Origin: Pseudomonas sp. PB106
GTDB taxonomy: Bacteria; Pseudomonadota; Gammaproteobacteria; Pseudomonadales; Pseudomonadaceae
NCBI RefSeq assembly: GCF_009764645.1
Contig: NZ_RWIM01000086.1
Coordinates: 1 to 39,793, forward strand
Length of the DNA stretch: 39,793 nt
Direction: 5' to 3'
The notes beneath the pieces are model-generated. The model did not search any database and had not been told where the DNA came from. It saw only the letters and a program-made list of their open reading frames with translations. A program made the position numbers and the translations under genes. Below are positions 24,999 through 33,887 of this stretch, one piece after another (within the stretch, counting starts at the first letter, position 1; every line of letters begins with the position of its first letter).

Positions 24999-26615
24999 TT
25001 GTTCAAAAAGTACGCATGCTACTTGAGCATTTGTCTGATCGCTGCGCCGTTTGTCGCTTGTGCCGATGAGCCGCTGCCGCCCTTGCAGACGCTGCCGACG
25101 CCACCGGCCGAAATGCCCATCGAGCCGCAAAGTCCGTTACAGGCGGTATTGATCAGCCTGCCTCAGGCCTGCCCGACGATTGGCCCACAGCTAAACGGCC
25201 CGGCGCTGACCCAGTTGCAAGCGTTCTATGAACAGCAGGACTGGATGCCGGTGTGGGCCAGCGAAACCGCAAGATTGCCGGCCTTGCAGGCGCAATTGCA
25301 GCTGTTGGCCGACGATGGCCTCAATCCGAAACGCTACCCGGTCGCCGCCGTACCGCCGCAGGACGGCGAGTTGTGCGCCGACATCGAAATCAGTCGCTAC
25401 TACCTCCAGGCATTGCAGGATTTGCATTACGGCCGTCTGTTGCAATCGCACTTCGAACCGCTGTGGCATGCCGACACGAGCCCGCGTGACCGTCAGGCGG
25501 AATTGTTGGCCATTGCCGTGCCGGGCATGCATGACATTGCCGCGGCGTTCGATCTGGCCCGCCCGCGACTGGCGCAATATCAAAACCTGCGTCAGTTGTA
25601 TGCCGCGCAACGCCAGAAAGCCCTGCCGCAATGGCAATCAGTCGGCGACGGCCCGTTGCTGCGTCCTTCAATGGAAGACAACCGCGTGCCGCAACTGGCC
25701 CAGCGTTTGTTCAACGAAGGCTACCTGACCCACGCCATTGGCACGCCGGACAACGCCTACAGCGGTGTGCTGGTGGACGCAGTGAAAAGCTTTCAGGCCA
25801 ATCATTCGTTGCAGGCCGACGGCGTGGTCGGGCCGGGGACGATTGCCGAACTGAATATCAGCCCGCTGACCCGCCGCGAACAGTTGCGGGTCAATCTCGA
25901 ACGCTTCCGCTGGATGGCTCAGGACATGGAGCCGGACGGCTTGCTGGTCAACGTCGCCGCTGCCGAATTGAGCCTCTATCAGGGCGGCCAGGTGGTGTGG
26001 CAGACCCGCACCCAGGTCGGTCGCGCCGAGCGCCAGACACCGCTGCTCAAATCCCGTGTCACGCGCCTGACCCTGAACCCGACCTGGACGGTGCCGCCGA
26101 CCATCTGGAAAGAAGACAAGCTGCCAGCGATCCGCAAGGATCAGACCTTCCTCAGTCGGCAGAACCTGCAAGTGCTCGACGCTAACGGTCAGCCCATCGC
26201 GGCGGCAGACGTCGATTGGGACAACCCCGGCAACATCCTCTTGCGCCAGGACGCCGGGCCACGCAATCCGCTGGGGCAAATGGTCATCCGTTTTCCCAAT
26301 CCGTTCTCGGTGTACCTGCACGACACGCCGAGCAAGGCGCTGTTCGACAAAGGCCCGCGCGCGTTCAGCTCCGGTTGCGTGAGGGTCGAGCATCCGCTGC
26401 AACTGCGTGATCTGCTGCTCAGCCCGGCGGAGAAGGCCCGCACCGACACGCTGCTGGCAACCGGCACCACCCACGAATTCCGCCTGTCGGCGCCGGTGCC
26501 GATCCTGATGACCTACTGGACCGCGCAGGTCGGCAACGACGGCCACGTGCAATACGCACCGGATATCTACAGCCGCGACAGCGCCTTGCTTGCCGGCCTC
26601 GACCGCGCGCATTAG
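24999..26615 (+). CDS. L,D-transpeptidase, LdtD/YcbB type
   Basis: A 538-residue exported enzyme. The start is TTG at 24,999 with GGAG eight bases upstream; it gives MFKKYACYLSICLIAAPFVA, a signal peptide cut before DEPLPP. The N-terminal half is the YcbB scaffold. A peptidoglycan-binding domain lies about residues 228-285 (AVKSFQANHSLQADGVVGPG). The YkuD domain follows, with the HDTPSKALFDKGPRAFSSGC motif placing the nucleophile at C460. Enzymes of this group form 3-3 cross-links between diaminopimelate residues, making the wall less dependent on penicillin-binding proteins. A close ATG at 24,980 is in another frame. Confidence 0.9.
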   Translation: MFKKYACYLSICLIAAPFVACADEPLPPLQTLPTPPAEMPIEPQSPLQAVLISLPQACPTIGPQLNGPALTQLQAFYEQQDWMPVWASETARLPALQAQLQLLADDGLNPKRYPVAAVPPQDGELCADIEISRYYLQALQDLHYGRLLQSHFEPLWHADTSPRDRQAELLAIAVPGMHDIAAAFDLARPRLAQYQNLRQLYAAQRQKALPQWQSVGDGPLLRPSMEDNRVPQLAQRLFNEGYLTHAIGTPDNAYSGVLVDAVKSFQANHSLQADGVVGPGTIAELNISPLTRREQLRVNLERFRWMAQDMEPDGLLVNVAAAELSLYQGGQVVWQTRTQVGRAERQTPLLKSRVTRLTLNPTWTVPPTIWKEDKLPAIRKDQTFLSRQNLQVLDANGQPIAAADVDWDNPGNILLRQDAGPRNPLGQMVIRFPNPFSVYLHDTPSKALFDKGPRAFSSGCVRVEHPLQLRDLLLSPAEKARTDTLLATGTTHEFRLSAPVPILMTYWTAQVGNDGHVQYAPDIYSRDSALLAGLDRAH

Positions 26616-26631
26616 CTCGACAATTCCCTGC

Positions 26632-26717
26632 TGTAGGAGCTGCCGAAGGCTGCGATCTTTTGATCTTGTCTTTTAAAGGCAACATCAAAAGATCGCAGCC
26701 TGCGGCAGCTCGTACAC
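26632..26717. repeat. Long inverted repeat (GTAGGAGCTGCCGAAGGCTG type)
   Basis: CTGTAGGAGCTGCCGAAGGC at 26,632 and its slightly diverged inverse (GCCTGCGGCAGCTCGTACA) frame an AT-rich centre. It matches the element at 11,664-11,747. It directly follows the L,D-transpeptidase stop and could act as its terminator. Confidence 0.85.
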
Positions 26718-26800
26718 GGGCGACTGTGATTTGATTCGGCCGCGCAGCGTCTAGCCCCAGTGTCCCCGCGATCCCCTGGGGCGAGACTTCGGAACCCGGC

Positions 26801-27709
26801 ATGCAAGCGCTGTTGAACGAGATCCTTGACGCAGTCCGGCCCCTGATCGGGCAAGGCAAGGTAGCTGACTACATTCCTGCCCTCGGCACCGTGCCGGCCA
26901 ATCAATTGGGCATTGCCGTGTATGGCAACGACGGCGAGATGTATTGCGCTGGCGACGCTGAAACGCCGTTTTCGGTGCAGAGTATTTCCAAGGTGTTCAG
27001 CCTCGTGCAGGCCATCGATCATTCTGGTGAGGCGATCTGGGAGCGGCTCGGCCATGAACCTTCCGGCCAGCCGTTCAACTCGTTGGTGCAATTGGAATTC
27101 GAACGCGGCCGCCCGCGCAATCCGTTCATCAACGCCGGCGCGCTGGTGATCTGCGACATCAACCAATCGCGCTTCGCCGCACCGACCTTGTCGATGCGTG
27201 ATTTCGTCCGGCGGCTGTCGGGCAATCCGCAGATCATGATCGACGGCAAAGTCGCTGACTCCGAATACCAGCACCGTGCGCGCAATGCGGCGATGGCCTA
27301 TCTGATGCAGTCCTTCGGCAACTTTCACAACGATGTCGAAGCGGTGCTGCGCAGCTATTTCAGTCACTGCGCCCTGCGCATGAACTGCATCGACCTGGCC
27401 CGGGCCTTCTGCTTCCTGGCTAACGACGGTTTCTGCAAACACAGCGGCGAGCAGATTCTGACGCGCCGTCAGACCCAGCAGGTCAACTCGATCATGGCCA
27501 CCAGCGGGCTGTATGACGAGGCGGGCAACTTTGCTTACCGCGTGGGCTTGCCGGGCAAGAGCGGGGTCGGTGGCGGGATTGTCGCGGTGGTGCCGGGGCA
27601 GTTCACGGTGTGCGTGTGGTCGCCGGAACTCAATGCGGCGGGTAATTCGCTGGCGGGGATGGCGGCGCTGGAAATGCTCAGCTCAAGGATCGGTTGGTCG
27701 GTGTTCTGA
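26801..27709 (+). CDS. glsB: Glutaminase (GlsA/GlsB family)
   Basis: A 302-residue serine-dependent glutaminase. The beta-lactamase-like nucleophile motif SxxK is S61-K64 in SVQSISKVF. Further conserved pieces are [27 protein letters not shown], the central tyrosine in the [16 protein letters not shown] region, and the C-terminal [19 protein letters not shown]. It hydrolyses glutamine to glutamate and ammonia in the cytosol. Length equals the bacterial family norm (about 300-310). The transcript is likely monocistronic, flanked by the long inverted repeat upstream and a REPIN and terminator downstream. Confidence 0.92.
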   Translation: MQALLNEILDAVRPLIGQGKVADYIPALGTVPANQLGIAVYGNDGEMYCAGDAETPFSVQSISKVFSLVQAIDHSGEAIWERLGHEPSGQPFNSLVQLEFERGRPRNPFINAGALVICDINQSRFAAPTLSMRDFVRRLSGNPQIMIDGKVADSEYQHRARNAAMAYLMQSFGNFHNDVEAVLRSYFSHCALRMNCIDLARAFCFLANDGFCKHSGEQILTRRQTQQVNSIMATSGLYDEAGNFAYRVGLPGKSGVGGGIVAVVPGQFTVCVWSPELNAAGNSLAGMAALEMLSSRIGWSVF

Positions 27710-27725
27710 ACACGACACCGCCCCC

Positions 27726-27817
27726 CTGTAGGAGTGAGCCTGCTCGCGATAGCGGTGGATCAGACAGATCTGTATCGACTGACACGACGCTATCGCGAGC
27801 AGGCTCACTCCTACAGT
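27726..27817. repeat. REPIN (GAGTGAGCCTGCTCGCG type)
   Basis: CTGTAGGAGTGAGCCTGCTC faces GAGCAGGCTCACTCCTACAG around a spacer of about 50 bases. It is the same subtype as the pair between puuA and its oxidase. Confidence 0.88.
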
Positions 27818-27835
27818 AAAAGCGTTGCGTCGCGC

Positions 27836-27876
27836 ATAAAAAAACGCCGCTCATCTCACGATGGGCGGCGTTTTTC
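27836..27876. terminator. Bidirectional rho-independent terminator (glsB / acnB)
   Basis: GCCGCTCATC pairs along its full length with GATGGGCGGC (one G-U), flanked by an A-run on the left and a T-run on the right. It lies between the convergent glutaminase and aconitase genes and can stop both. Confidence 0.9.
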
Positions 27877-27890
27877 ACGGCGTTGTAACG

Positions 27891-30500
27891 TTAGGCTTGA
27901 ACGACCGGGATATTGGCGTTCGCAGCAGCTTCACGGAACTCGGCGATCTGGTCGAAAGACAGGTAGCGGTAGATATCAGCCGCCATGCTGTCGATCTTGC
28001 CAGCGTATTCCATGTACTCCTCGACGGTCGGCAGGCGACCCAGGATCGAAGCCACGGACGCCAGCTCAGCCGAAGCCAGGTAGACGTTCGCGCCGTCGCC
28101 CAGACGGTTCGGGAAGTTACGGGTGGAAGTGGAAACCACGGTCGCGTTCGGCTCTACACGTGCCTGGTTACCCATGCACAGCGAGCAGCCCGGCATTTCC
28201 ATGCGTGCGCCAGCCTTGCCGTAGATGCCGTAGTAGCCTTCTTCGGTCAGTTGGTGAGCGTCCATCTTGGTCGGCGGCGACAGCCACAGACGAGTTGGCA
28301 GCTGACCCTTGACCTGATCCAGCAACTTACCGGCAGCGCGGAAGTGACCGATGTTGGTCATGCACGAACCGATGAACACTTCGTCGATCTTCTCGCCAGC
28401 AACGCTGGACAGCAGACGGGCGTCGTCCGGGTCGTTCGGCGCGCACAGTACAGGCTCGCTGATGTCGGCCAGATCGATTTCGATGATTTCGGCGTATTCG
28501 GCGTCGGCATCGGCTTCCATCAGTTCCGGGTTGGCAACCCAGGCTTCCATCGCTTGAGCACGACGTTCCAGAGTACGTGCATCGCCGTAGCCTTCGCCGA
28601 TCATCCAGCGCAGCAGGGTGATGTTGGAGTTCAGGTACTCGGTGATCGACTCTTTCGACAGCTTGATGGTGCAACCGGCAGCCGAACGTTCGGCCGAGGC
28701 GTCGGACAATTCGAACGCCTGTTCCAGGGTCAGACCTTCCAGACCTTCGATTTCCAGGATGCGGCCGGAGAAGGCGTTTTTCTTGCCTTTCTTCTCGACG
28801 GTCAGCAGACCGTTCTGGATAGCGAAGTACGGAATGGCATGAACCAGGTCACGCAGGGTGATGCCAGGTTTCATTTTGCCTTTGAAGCGCACCAGGATCG
28901 ATTCCGGCATGTCCAGCGGCATAACGCCGGTGGCCGCAGCAAACGCCACCAGACCGGAACCGGCCGGGAACGAAATGCCCATCGGGAAACGGGTGTGCGA
29001 GTCACCACCGGTGCCGACGGTGTCTGGCAGCAGCATGCGGTTCAGCCACGAGTGGATGATGCCGTCGCCCGGACGCAGGGAAACGCCGCCGCGAGTCATG
29101 ATGAAGTCAGGCAGGGTGTGGTGGGTGGTCACGTCGATCGGCTTTGGATACGCCGCGGTGTGGCAGAAGGACTGCATCACCAGATCAGCCGAGAAGCCCA
29201 GGCACGCCAGGTCTTTCAGTTCGTCACGGGTCATTGGACCGGTGGTGTCCTGAGAACCTACGGTGGTCATTTTCGGTTCGCAGTAGGTGCCAGGACGGAT
29301 GCCTTTGCCTTCTGCCAGACCGCAAGCCTTGCCGACCATTTTCTGCGCCAGGGTGTAACCCTTGGTGCTTTCGATCGGTGCATCAGGCTTCTTGAACAGG
29401 TCAAACGGTGGCAGACCCAGTTCGGCGCGAGCCTTCTCGGTCAGGCCACGGCCGATGATCAGCGGGATACGGCCGCCAGCACGAACTTCGTCCAACAGTA
29501 CCGGAGTCTTCATTTCGAAGGTGGTCAGGACTTCGTCGGTGCCGTGTTTGCAGACTTTGCCAGCATGCGGGTACAGGTCGATCACGTCGCCCATGTTCAT
29601 GTTGGACACGTCGAACTCGATTGGCAGTGCGCCGGCATCTTCCATGGTGTTGTAGAAGATCGGAGCGATTTTGCTGCCGAAGCAGAAACCGCCAGCGCGC
29701 TTGTTCGGCACGTAAGGAACGTCGTCGCCGAAGAACCACAGCACCGAGTTGGTCGCCGATTTACGCGACGAACCGGTACCGACCACGTCACCGACGTAGG
29801 CGATCGGGAAGCCTTGACCGCGCATTTCTTCGATCTGTTTCATCGGGCCGATGGCGCCCTGCTGATCAGGAACGATGCCGTCACGGGCCATTTTCAGCAT
29901 GGCCAGGGCGTGCAGCGGGATGTCTGGACGCGACCAGGCATCCGGGGCAGGGGACAGGTCGTCGGTGTTGGTTTCGCCGGTTACCTTGAATACGCGCAGG
30001 CTGATCTTGTCGGCCAGGGTCGGGCGGTTCTTGAACCACTCGCCGTCAGCCCAGGATTGCAGCACGGCTTTAGCGTGAGCGTTGCCGTTCTTGGCTTTTT
30101 CCGCGACGTCGTGGAACGCATCGAACATCAGCAGGGTGTGCTTGAGTTGCGCGGCAGCGACTGGCGCCAGCTCGGCGTCGTCCAGCAGGTCAACCAGGGT
30201 CACGATGTTGTAGCCGCCCTGCATGGTGCCGAGCAGTTCTACAGCGCGCTTTTTGTCCAGCAGAGGGGAGGAAACTTCGCCCTTGGCCAGTGCAGACAGG
30301 AAGCCGGCTTTTACATAGGCCGCTTCGTCCACGCCTGGTGGAATGCGATTGGTGATCAGGTCAACGAGGAATTCTTCTTCGCCAGCCGGAGGGTTTTTCA
30401 GCAGCTCGACCAGGCCTGCTGTTTGTTCGGCGTTAAGCGGCTGGGGAACGATACCCAGGGCTGCACGCTCTTCGATATGTTTGCGGTAGGCTTCAAGCAC
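27891..30500 (-). CDS. acnB: Aconitate hydratase B / 2-methylisocitrate dehydratase
   Basis: An 869-residue aconitase B, the usual length for Pseudomonas. It isomerises citrate to isocitrate in the TCA cycle and also dehydrates 2-methylisocitrate. The N-terminal HEAT-like domain ([20 protein letters not shown]) precedes the swivel domain and the catalytic core. The [4Fe-4S] ligands are one cysteine in [12 protein letters not shown] and two in [14 protein letters not shown]; substrate-site motifs include [20 protein letters not shown]. The start is GTG at 30,500 with GAGGG eight bases upstream, which gives the conserved LEAYRK opening. The frame to 30,548 is only an extension. The antisense strand is open over most of the gene, a GC-bias artefact. 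Confidence 0.95.
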   Translation of the reverse strand: MLEAYRKHIEERAALGIVPQPLNAEQTAGLVELLKNPPAGEEEFLVDLITNRIPPGVDEAAYVKAGFLSALAKGEVSSPLLDKKRAVELLGTMQGGYNIVTLVDLLDDAELAPVAAAQLKHTLLMFDAFHDVAEKAKNGNAHAKAVLQSWADGEWFKNRPTLADKISLRVFKVTGETNTDDLSPAPDAWSRPDIPLHALAMLKMARDGIVPDQQGAIGPMKQIEEMRGQGFPIAYVGDVVGTGSSRKSATNSVLWFFGDDVPYVPNKRAGGFCFGSKIAPIFYNTMEDAGALPIEFDVSNMNMGDVIDLYPHAGKVCKHGTDEVLTTFEMKTPVLLDEVRAGGRIPLIIGRGLTEKARAELGLPPFDLFKKPDAPIESTKGYTLAQKMVGKACGLAEGKGIRPGTYCEPKMTTVGSQDTTGPMTRDELKDLACLGFSADLVMQSFCHTAAYPKPIDVTTHHTLPDFIMTRGGVSLRPGDGIIHSWLNRMLLPDTVGTGGDSHTRFPMGISFPAGSGLVAFAAATGVMPLDMPESILVRFKGKMKPGITLRDLVHAIPYFAIQNGLLTVEKKGKKNAFSGRILEIEGLEGLTLEQAFELSDASAERSAAGCTIKLSKESITEYLNSNITLLRWMIGEGYGDARTLERRAQAMEAWVANPELMEADADAEYAEIIEIDLADISEPVLCAPNDPDDARLLSSVAGEKIDEVFIGSCMTNIGHFRAAGKLLDQVKGQLPTRLWLSPPTKMDAHQLTEEGYYGIYGKAGARMEMPGCSLCMGNQARVEPNATVVSTSTRNFPNRLGDGANVYLASAELASVASILGRLPTVEEYMEYAGKIDSMAADIYRYLSFDQIAEFREAAANANIPVVQA

Positions 30501-30910
30501 AGTTATTACCCTCATCAGTGGTCCCAAATGGGTGTCCGGGACGCTCATCCCGAAATGGTCGTACTCATGCGCTGCGCGGCGTTGTGGGCCACTTAGCCAG
30601 AATTACCGACCATTCCTTACAGAAGCTGCTTTCAAAGTTTTACGCCTGCAGAACGGGGAGCTGATGAGGGTTGGCGATGGGCTTTTCCCCGCTGGAAAAA
30701 CCCTTCGCCAACACCGCTCTGAAGGAACGACTGTGCTCGTGACGCTTTGAAAACAGCTTCTAACGGACATTGGCGCCTTAAAAGGCTGGCTGATTCTACG
30801 GCAAAAAAAATTTAAAGGTAAGTTCGTCCCTGAAGTTTGAGGGGTGATGAATGTTAGACAAAGGGCTAACATGCCGACCTGTTCCGCGTTTCAGTGCCTT
30901 TGCCTATCTT
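30501..30910. other. acnB leader / divergent promoter region with a long hairpin
   Basis: About 410 bases without a gene between the divergent acnB and DUF1289 genes. The striking element is an imperfect hairpin at 30,670-30,712: GTTGGCGA pairs with TCGCCAAC, then GGGCTTTTC-like and GAAAAACCC arms continue. It lies about 170-210 bases upstream of the acnB start and would be part of its leader if transcription begins upstream of it. It could be an RNA element or a terminator for a short transcript. Confidence 0.45.
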
Positions 30911-31381
30911 ATGCCCAATCAGACCATCAAGACCCCCTGCGTCGGCCTCTGCTCCACTGTTTACGGTGATCTGGTGTGCCGTGGCTGCAAGCGTTTCCAC
31001 CACGAAGTGATCCATTGGAATGGGTACAACGAGGAGGAAAAACGTGCGGTGTGGTTGCGACTGGAGCAATTGCTGTCACAAGTGATGGCGGGCAAGGTCG
31101 AGATTTTCGATTCGGCGCGCCTGCGCGAGCAGCTCGAACAGCGCAAGATCCGCTTCGTGCCGCATCAGTCGGAATATTGCTGGGCTTATCAACTGATCGC
31201 CCGGGGTGCGCGGGTGATCATTAATCTGGAAGCCTACGGGATGGTGTTGCTGCCGGAGTTTCGCGACTGGAACCTGCCGGAGCTGCGCGATGCCATTGAT
31301 CGGGAATTCTTCCTGCTGTCGGAAGCGCATTACCAGCGCTACATCGCCCCCGGATTCCTCAAAGACGCCTTTGGCGCCTGA
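30911..31381 (+). CDS. DUF1289-domain protein
   Basis: A 156-residue protein from the ATG at 30,911; an upstream in-frame ATG at 30,851 gives a less likely extension. The N-terminal DUF1289 motif is four cysteines in TPCVGLCSTVYGDLVCRGCK, followed by RFHHEVIHWNGYNEEEKRAV, where the family's W/N and basic residues lie. These cysteines suggest a small iron-sulfur or zinc site. The C-terminal 100 residues are a further conserved part in Pseudomonas, with no recognised catalytic motif. It is divergent from acnB. The function is unknown. Confidence 0.8.
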   Translation: MPNQTIKTPCVGLCSTVYGDLVCRGCKRFHHEVIHWNGYNEEEKRAVWLRLEQLLSQVMAGKVEIFDSARLREQLEQRKIRFVPHQSEYCWAYQLIARGARVIINLEAYGMVLLPEFRDWNLPELRDAIDREFFLLSEAHYQRYIAPGFLKDAFGA

Positions 31382-31384
31382 AGG

Positions 31385-31607
31385 TCAAAAGATCGCAGCG
31401 TGCCGCAGCTCCCACAGAGACCGTATGGCAATGCCATTTATGTGAATGCCAACTGCACCTGTGGGAGCTGGCTTGCCAGCCATAGCGGTAGTTCAGTCAA
31501 TATTGATATTGCATGTGCCGGCCTCATCGCTGGCAAGCCAGCTCCCACAGGTTCGTGTGACGCGTTCTACCTGTAGGAGCTGCCGAAAGCTGCGATCTTT
31601 TGATCTT
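31385..31607. repeat. REP cluster (mixed subtypes)
   Basis: A partial GATCGCAGCGTGCCGCAGCT element at about 31,390 is followed by a CTGGCTTGCCAG REPIN (31,459-31,490 and 31,522-31,551). Then a single GTAGGAGCTGCCGAAAGCTG arm at 31,571-31,607 reaches the stop of the stress-protein gene. No gene is present here. Confidence 0.85.
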
Positions 31608-32470
31608 TAATGCTTCACCGCCAACTCCACCAAATGATCCTCAACCTCCTGCGGTTTCAGCACCAGCACATCACTCTCCAGTTCATCCAGCACCACTTCC
31701 GCCGTATTACCAATCAAAGCCCCCGACAACCCCGTCCGCGCCACCGTGCCAATCACCGTTACCGCCGCCTGCAGCTTGTGCGCCATAAACGGAATCAACA
31801 CATCCGCCGGGCCTTCCTCGATGTGCAGATGTTCATCATCGACATCAAATTCCGCCTGAAACGCCCGGCACTGCTCGCGATAACGCGCTTCGATGGTTTC
31901 GCTCAGTTGCAGCGTCGGGTCCGCCGCCGACAGCATCGGTGATGGATGCGCCGCGATCACATGCAGATGCGCCTTGGCCAGACTGGCAATGTCGTAGCCA
32001 TGATCAATGATCGTCGTGTGCAAATGCCGGTGCTCGCCATCGGCGTTGCCGACATCCACCGCTGCCAGAATCACTTTGTCCTTCCACGAACCAGCGGTTT
32101 TCACCAGCAGCACCGGGGTAGGGCAGTGGCGCAAGAGTTTCCAGTCCGCCGGGGTCAGCAGGGCCTTTTTCAGTGAGCTGTCGGGGAAATGCTGCTTGAT
32201 CACCAACCCGCAGCCTTCAGCCTGCTGCACGTCGATGATGGTCTCGTGCAGGCTCTCGTTCCACGCCTGTTCGGTGGTCACGCTGTAACCGTCCGCCAGC
32301 AGCGCGGATTTGAGCACGCCGAGCATGCCCGCGTGATCGTGCTTCTTGTCGCACACCAACAAGTGCAAGTGGGCCTGGGTCACACCGGCAATCAACTTGG
32401 CACGCTTGAGCGCCAGACTTTCCGAATGTTCGGGTTCGATGACCACCAGAATGCTGCGAATGGCTTGCAT
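31607..32470 (-). CDS. Universal stress protein, UspE-like tandem domain
   Basis: A 287-residue protein with two universal stress (UspA-fold) domains: about residues 1-130 (MQAIRSILVVIEPEHSESLA) and 135-285 (KDKVILAAVDVGNADGEHRH). The second domain ends with the nucleotide-loop motif GTVARTGLSGALIGNTAEVV, consistent with ATP binding. The start at 32,470 was chosen over the frame to 32,548, which overlaps the promoter. Tandem Usp proteins of Pseudomonas support survival under oxygen limitation and are typically Anr-activated. A well-placed Anr/FNR-type site lies upstream. It is divergent from miaE. Confidence 0.88.
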   Translation of the reverse strand: MQAIRSILVVIEPEHSESLALKRAKLIAGVTQAHLHLLVCDKKHDHAGMLGVLKSALLADGYSVTTEQAWNESLHETIIDVQQAEGCGLVIKQHFPDSSLKKALLTPADWKLLRHCPTPVLLVKTAGSWKDKVILAAVDVGNADGEHRHLHTTIIDHGYDIASLAKAHLHVIAAHPSPMLSAADPTLQLSETIEARYREQCRAFQAEFDVDDEHLHIEEGPADVLIPFMAHKLQAAVTVIGTVARTGLSGALIGNTAEVVLDELESDVLVLKPQEVEDHLVELAVKH

Positions 32471-32510
32471 GAGCGGAGTCTCCAGCAAAGAAAAGGCACG
32501 GCGTTGCACA

Positions 32511-32553
32511 ACTATAGTTGCTGCCCGAACGCGCGCGACTTGACGCATATCAA
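32511..32553 (-). promoter_or_regulatory. Anr/FNR-type promoter of the UspE-like gene
   Basis: TTGACGCATATCAA (32,540-32,553) matches the FNR/Anr consensus TTGAT-N4-ATCAA in nine of ten positions. On the minus strand a TATAGT -10 element (32,511-32,516) places the transcript start near 32,505, so the site is centred close to -41.5, the position of class II FNR-activated promoters. A 12-base palindrome CAACTATAGTTG (32,509-32,520) overlaps the -10. Confidence 0.65.
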
Positions 32554-32620
32554 CGCGCGCGGCTGGTGGTCTGCGGGCAGGCCGGTATAATCGGCGCCCT
32601 TCGCTCGAACACCATTAGCC

Positions 32621-33238
32621 GTGAGCCCCATGATCCTTCCCGAAATCCACGAATTCCTTGGCTGCCGCACCCCCGACGCCTGGGTCCAGGCCGCACTGGC
32701 CGATCAGGAAACCTTGCTGATCGACCACAAGAACTGCGAATTCAAAGCCGCCAGCACCGCCCTGAGCCTGATCGCCAAGTATCACTCCCATGTTGACCTG
32801 ATCAACATGATGTCGCGCCTGGCCCGGGAAGAACTGGTGCACCACGAACAAGTCATGCGCATCATGAAACGCCGCAAGATCGAACTGCGCCAACTGCACG
32901 CCGGGCGCTATGCCTCAGGCCTGCGCAAAGTGGTGCGCAGTCACGAACCGGTAAAACTGGTGGATACGCTGGTGGTCGGCGCATTTATCGAAGCGCGCAG
33001 CTGCGAACGCTTTGAAGCGCTGGTGCCGCACCTGGATGAAGAGTTGGGCAAGTTTTACTTTGGTTTGCTCAAGAGCGAGGCGCGGCATTTTCAGGGCTAT
33101 CTGAAGCTTGCCTACCAGTACGGTGACGCGAAGGACATTGCCCTGGTGATCGAGAAAGTCCGCGCCGCCGAGCAAGAGCTGATCGAATCGCCGGATGAAG
33201 AATTTCGCTTCCACAGCGGCGTCCCAGCGCAGGTCTAA
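32621..33238 (+). CDS. miaE: tRNA-(ms[2]io[6]A)-hydroxylase MiaE
   Basis: A 205-residue diiron hydroxylase. The four-helix bundle supplies the ligands visible as the Glu/His pair in LAREELVHHEQV (about residue 70), the Glu residues in GAFIEARSCERFE (about 120), and the Glu/His of LKSEARHFQGYL (about 155). It hydroxylates 2-methylthio-N6-isopentenyladenosine at position 37 of tRNAs reading UNN codons, using oxygen. The family is well represented in Pseudomonas. The listed start is GTG at 32,621; an ATG at 32,630 three codons later is an equally good choice. A rho-independent terminator follows. It is divergent from the UspE-like gene. Confidence 0.92.
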   Translation: MSPMILPEIHEFLGCRTPDAWVQAALADQETLLIDHKNCEFKAASTALSLIAKYHSHVDLINMMSRLAREELVHHEQVMRIMKRRKIELRQLHAGRYASGLRKVVRSHEPVKLVDTLVVGAFIEARSCERFEALVPHLDEELGKFYFGLLKSEARHFQGYLKLAYQYGDAKDIALVIEKVRAAEQELIESPDEEFRFHSGVPAQV

Positions 33239-33266
33239 CAGCGAAAAGCGCAGCGCCTGAAACCAC

Positions 33267-33307
33267 AAAACCCGCCGCCCCGATTGCTTGGGATGGCGGG
33301 TTTTTTT
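33267..33307 (+). terminator. Rho-independent terminator of miaE
   Basis: AAAACCCGCC (33,267-33,276) pairs with GGCGGGTTTTTTT (33,295-33,307), ending in seven T residues. It lies 28 bases after the miaE stop. Confidence 0.9.
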
Positions 33308-33341
33308 ATGCCCGGTGAATGTGTGTCGTCAGCCAGTCAGC

Positions 33342-33438
33342 CTTCGCTGGCAAGCCAGCTCCCACAAGGATTGTGCCGTTCAAAAATCCCTGTTCCAGCG
33401 CAGAATCTGTGGGAGCTGGCTTGCCAGCGATGGGGCCA
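33342..33438. repeat. REPIN-like pair (CTGGCAAGCCAG / CTGGCTTGCCAG)
   Basis: TCGCTGGCAAGCCAGCTCCC (from 33,344) and CTGTGGGAGCTGGCTTGCCA (from 33,407) are arranged tail to tail, in the opposite order to the usual pair. They lie between the miaE terminator and the DUF6124 gene end. Confidence 0.85.
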
Positions 33439-33456
33439 GAACGGCCACCGAATCAA

Positions 33457-33831
33457 TCAGTGAATGCTTCCCACACCCACCAACTCCAGATTATCCAGCG
33501 CCCGATTTACCGCCAATTCCCCGAGCATGATCAACTGCGCAATCCCCAACAGCGCCCGACGCTGTGGTGCGGGCGCCATGTTGGCGAAATCCTGGGCGAT
33601 GGTTTTGGCCGAGGCGAGTGTTGCGCTGGCATCGGCCAGTAGCTCTTCGTTTTTGGTGTCGGCGGTGACGGCATACATGCCACGGGTTTTGCGTGGCGGC
33701 GGCGTAGAGCCGGGCGGGCAGAGGTAATGGTCGAGGGCGCGGTCGGCGGCTTCGTGGAGTTTGTTCGAGTCGAAGGATTCGTAGGGGGAGGTGGGGTCGG
33801 TTTCGGGTGGGTTGGGTGTTGGTTTGAACAT
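33457..33831 (-). CDS. DUF6124 (DUF3077-like) family protein
   Basis: A 124-residue small protein of a family abundant in fluorescent pseudomonads, formerly grouped with DUF3077. It opens with a proline-rich segment (MFKPTPNPPETDPTSPYESF) and continues with SNKLHEAADRALDHYL. After a basic stretch it ends in two amphipathic helices (ELLADASATLASAKTIAQDF, ALLGIAQLIMLGELAVNRAL). No signal peptide or catalytic motif is seen. The function is unknown. The Shine-Dalgarno AGGAG (33,839-33,843) lies seven bases before the ATG. It overlaps a sequence complementary to a loop of the structured leader directly upstream, so translation is probably RNA-controlled. Confidence 0.8.
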   Translation of the reverse strand: MFKPTPNPPETDPTSPYESFDSNKLHEAADRALDHYLCPPGSTPPPRKTRGMYAVTADTKNEELLADASATLASAKTIAQDFANMAPAPQRRALLGIAQLIMLGELAVNRALDNLELVGVGSIH

Positions 33832-33841
33832 GGTGAAGCTC

Positions 33842-33863
33842 CTAGAGTCAATGGAGCCGCCAC
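33842..33863 (-). promoter_or_regulatory. Target sites a and b of the C4-like RNA over the ribosome binding site
   Basis: On the minus strand, GTGGCGGCT (33,855-33,863) can pair with AGCTGCCAC in the C4-like stem. GACTCTAG (33,842-33,849), extended by GA, can pair with the ten-base loop TTCTAGAGTC. The second site includes the first bases of the Shine-Dalgarno sequence of the DUF6124 gene. This two-site arrangement is what is known for phage P1/P4 C4 RNA targets. Confidence 0.6.
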
Positions 33864-33887
33864 ATTGCGCTGCGATACGAAAGGAAG

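Noticed and set aside
27861..30596. A 911-codon open frame on the plus strand antisense to acnB
   Set aside because: It is the mirror of a strongly conserved gene in a high-GC genome; its product has no family features and no start signal.
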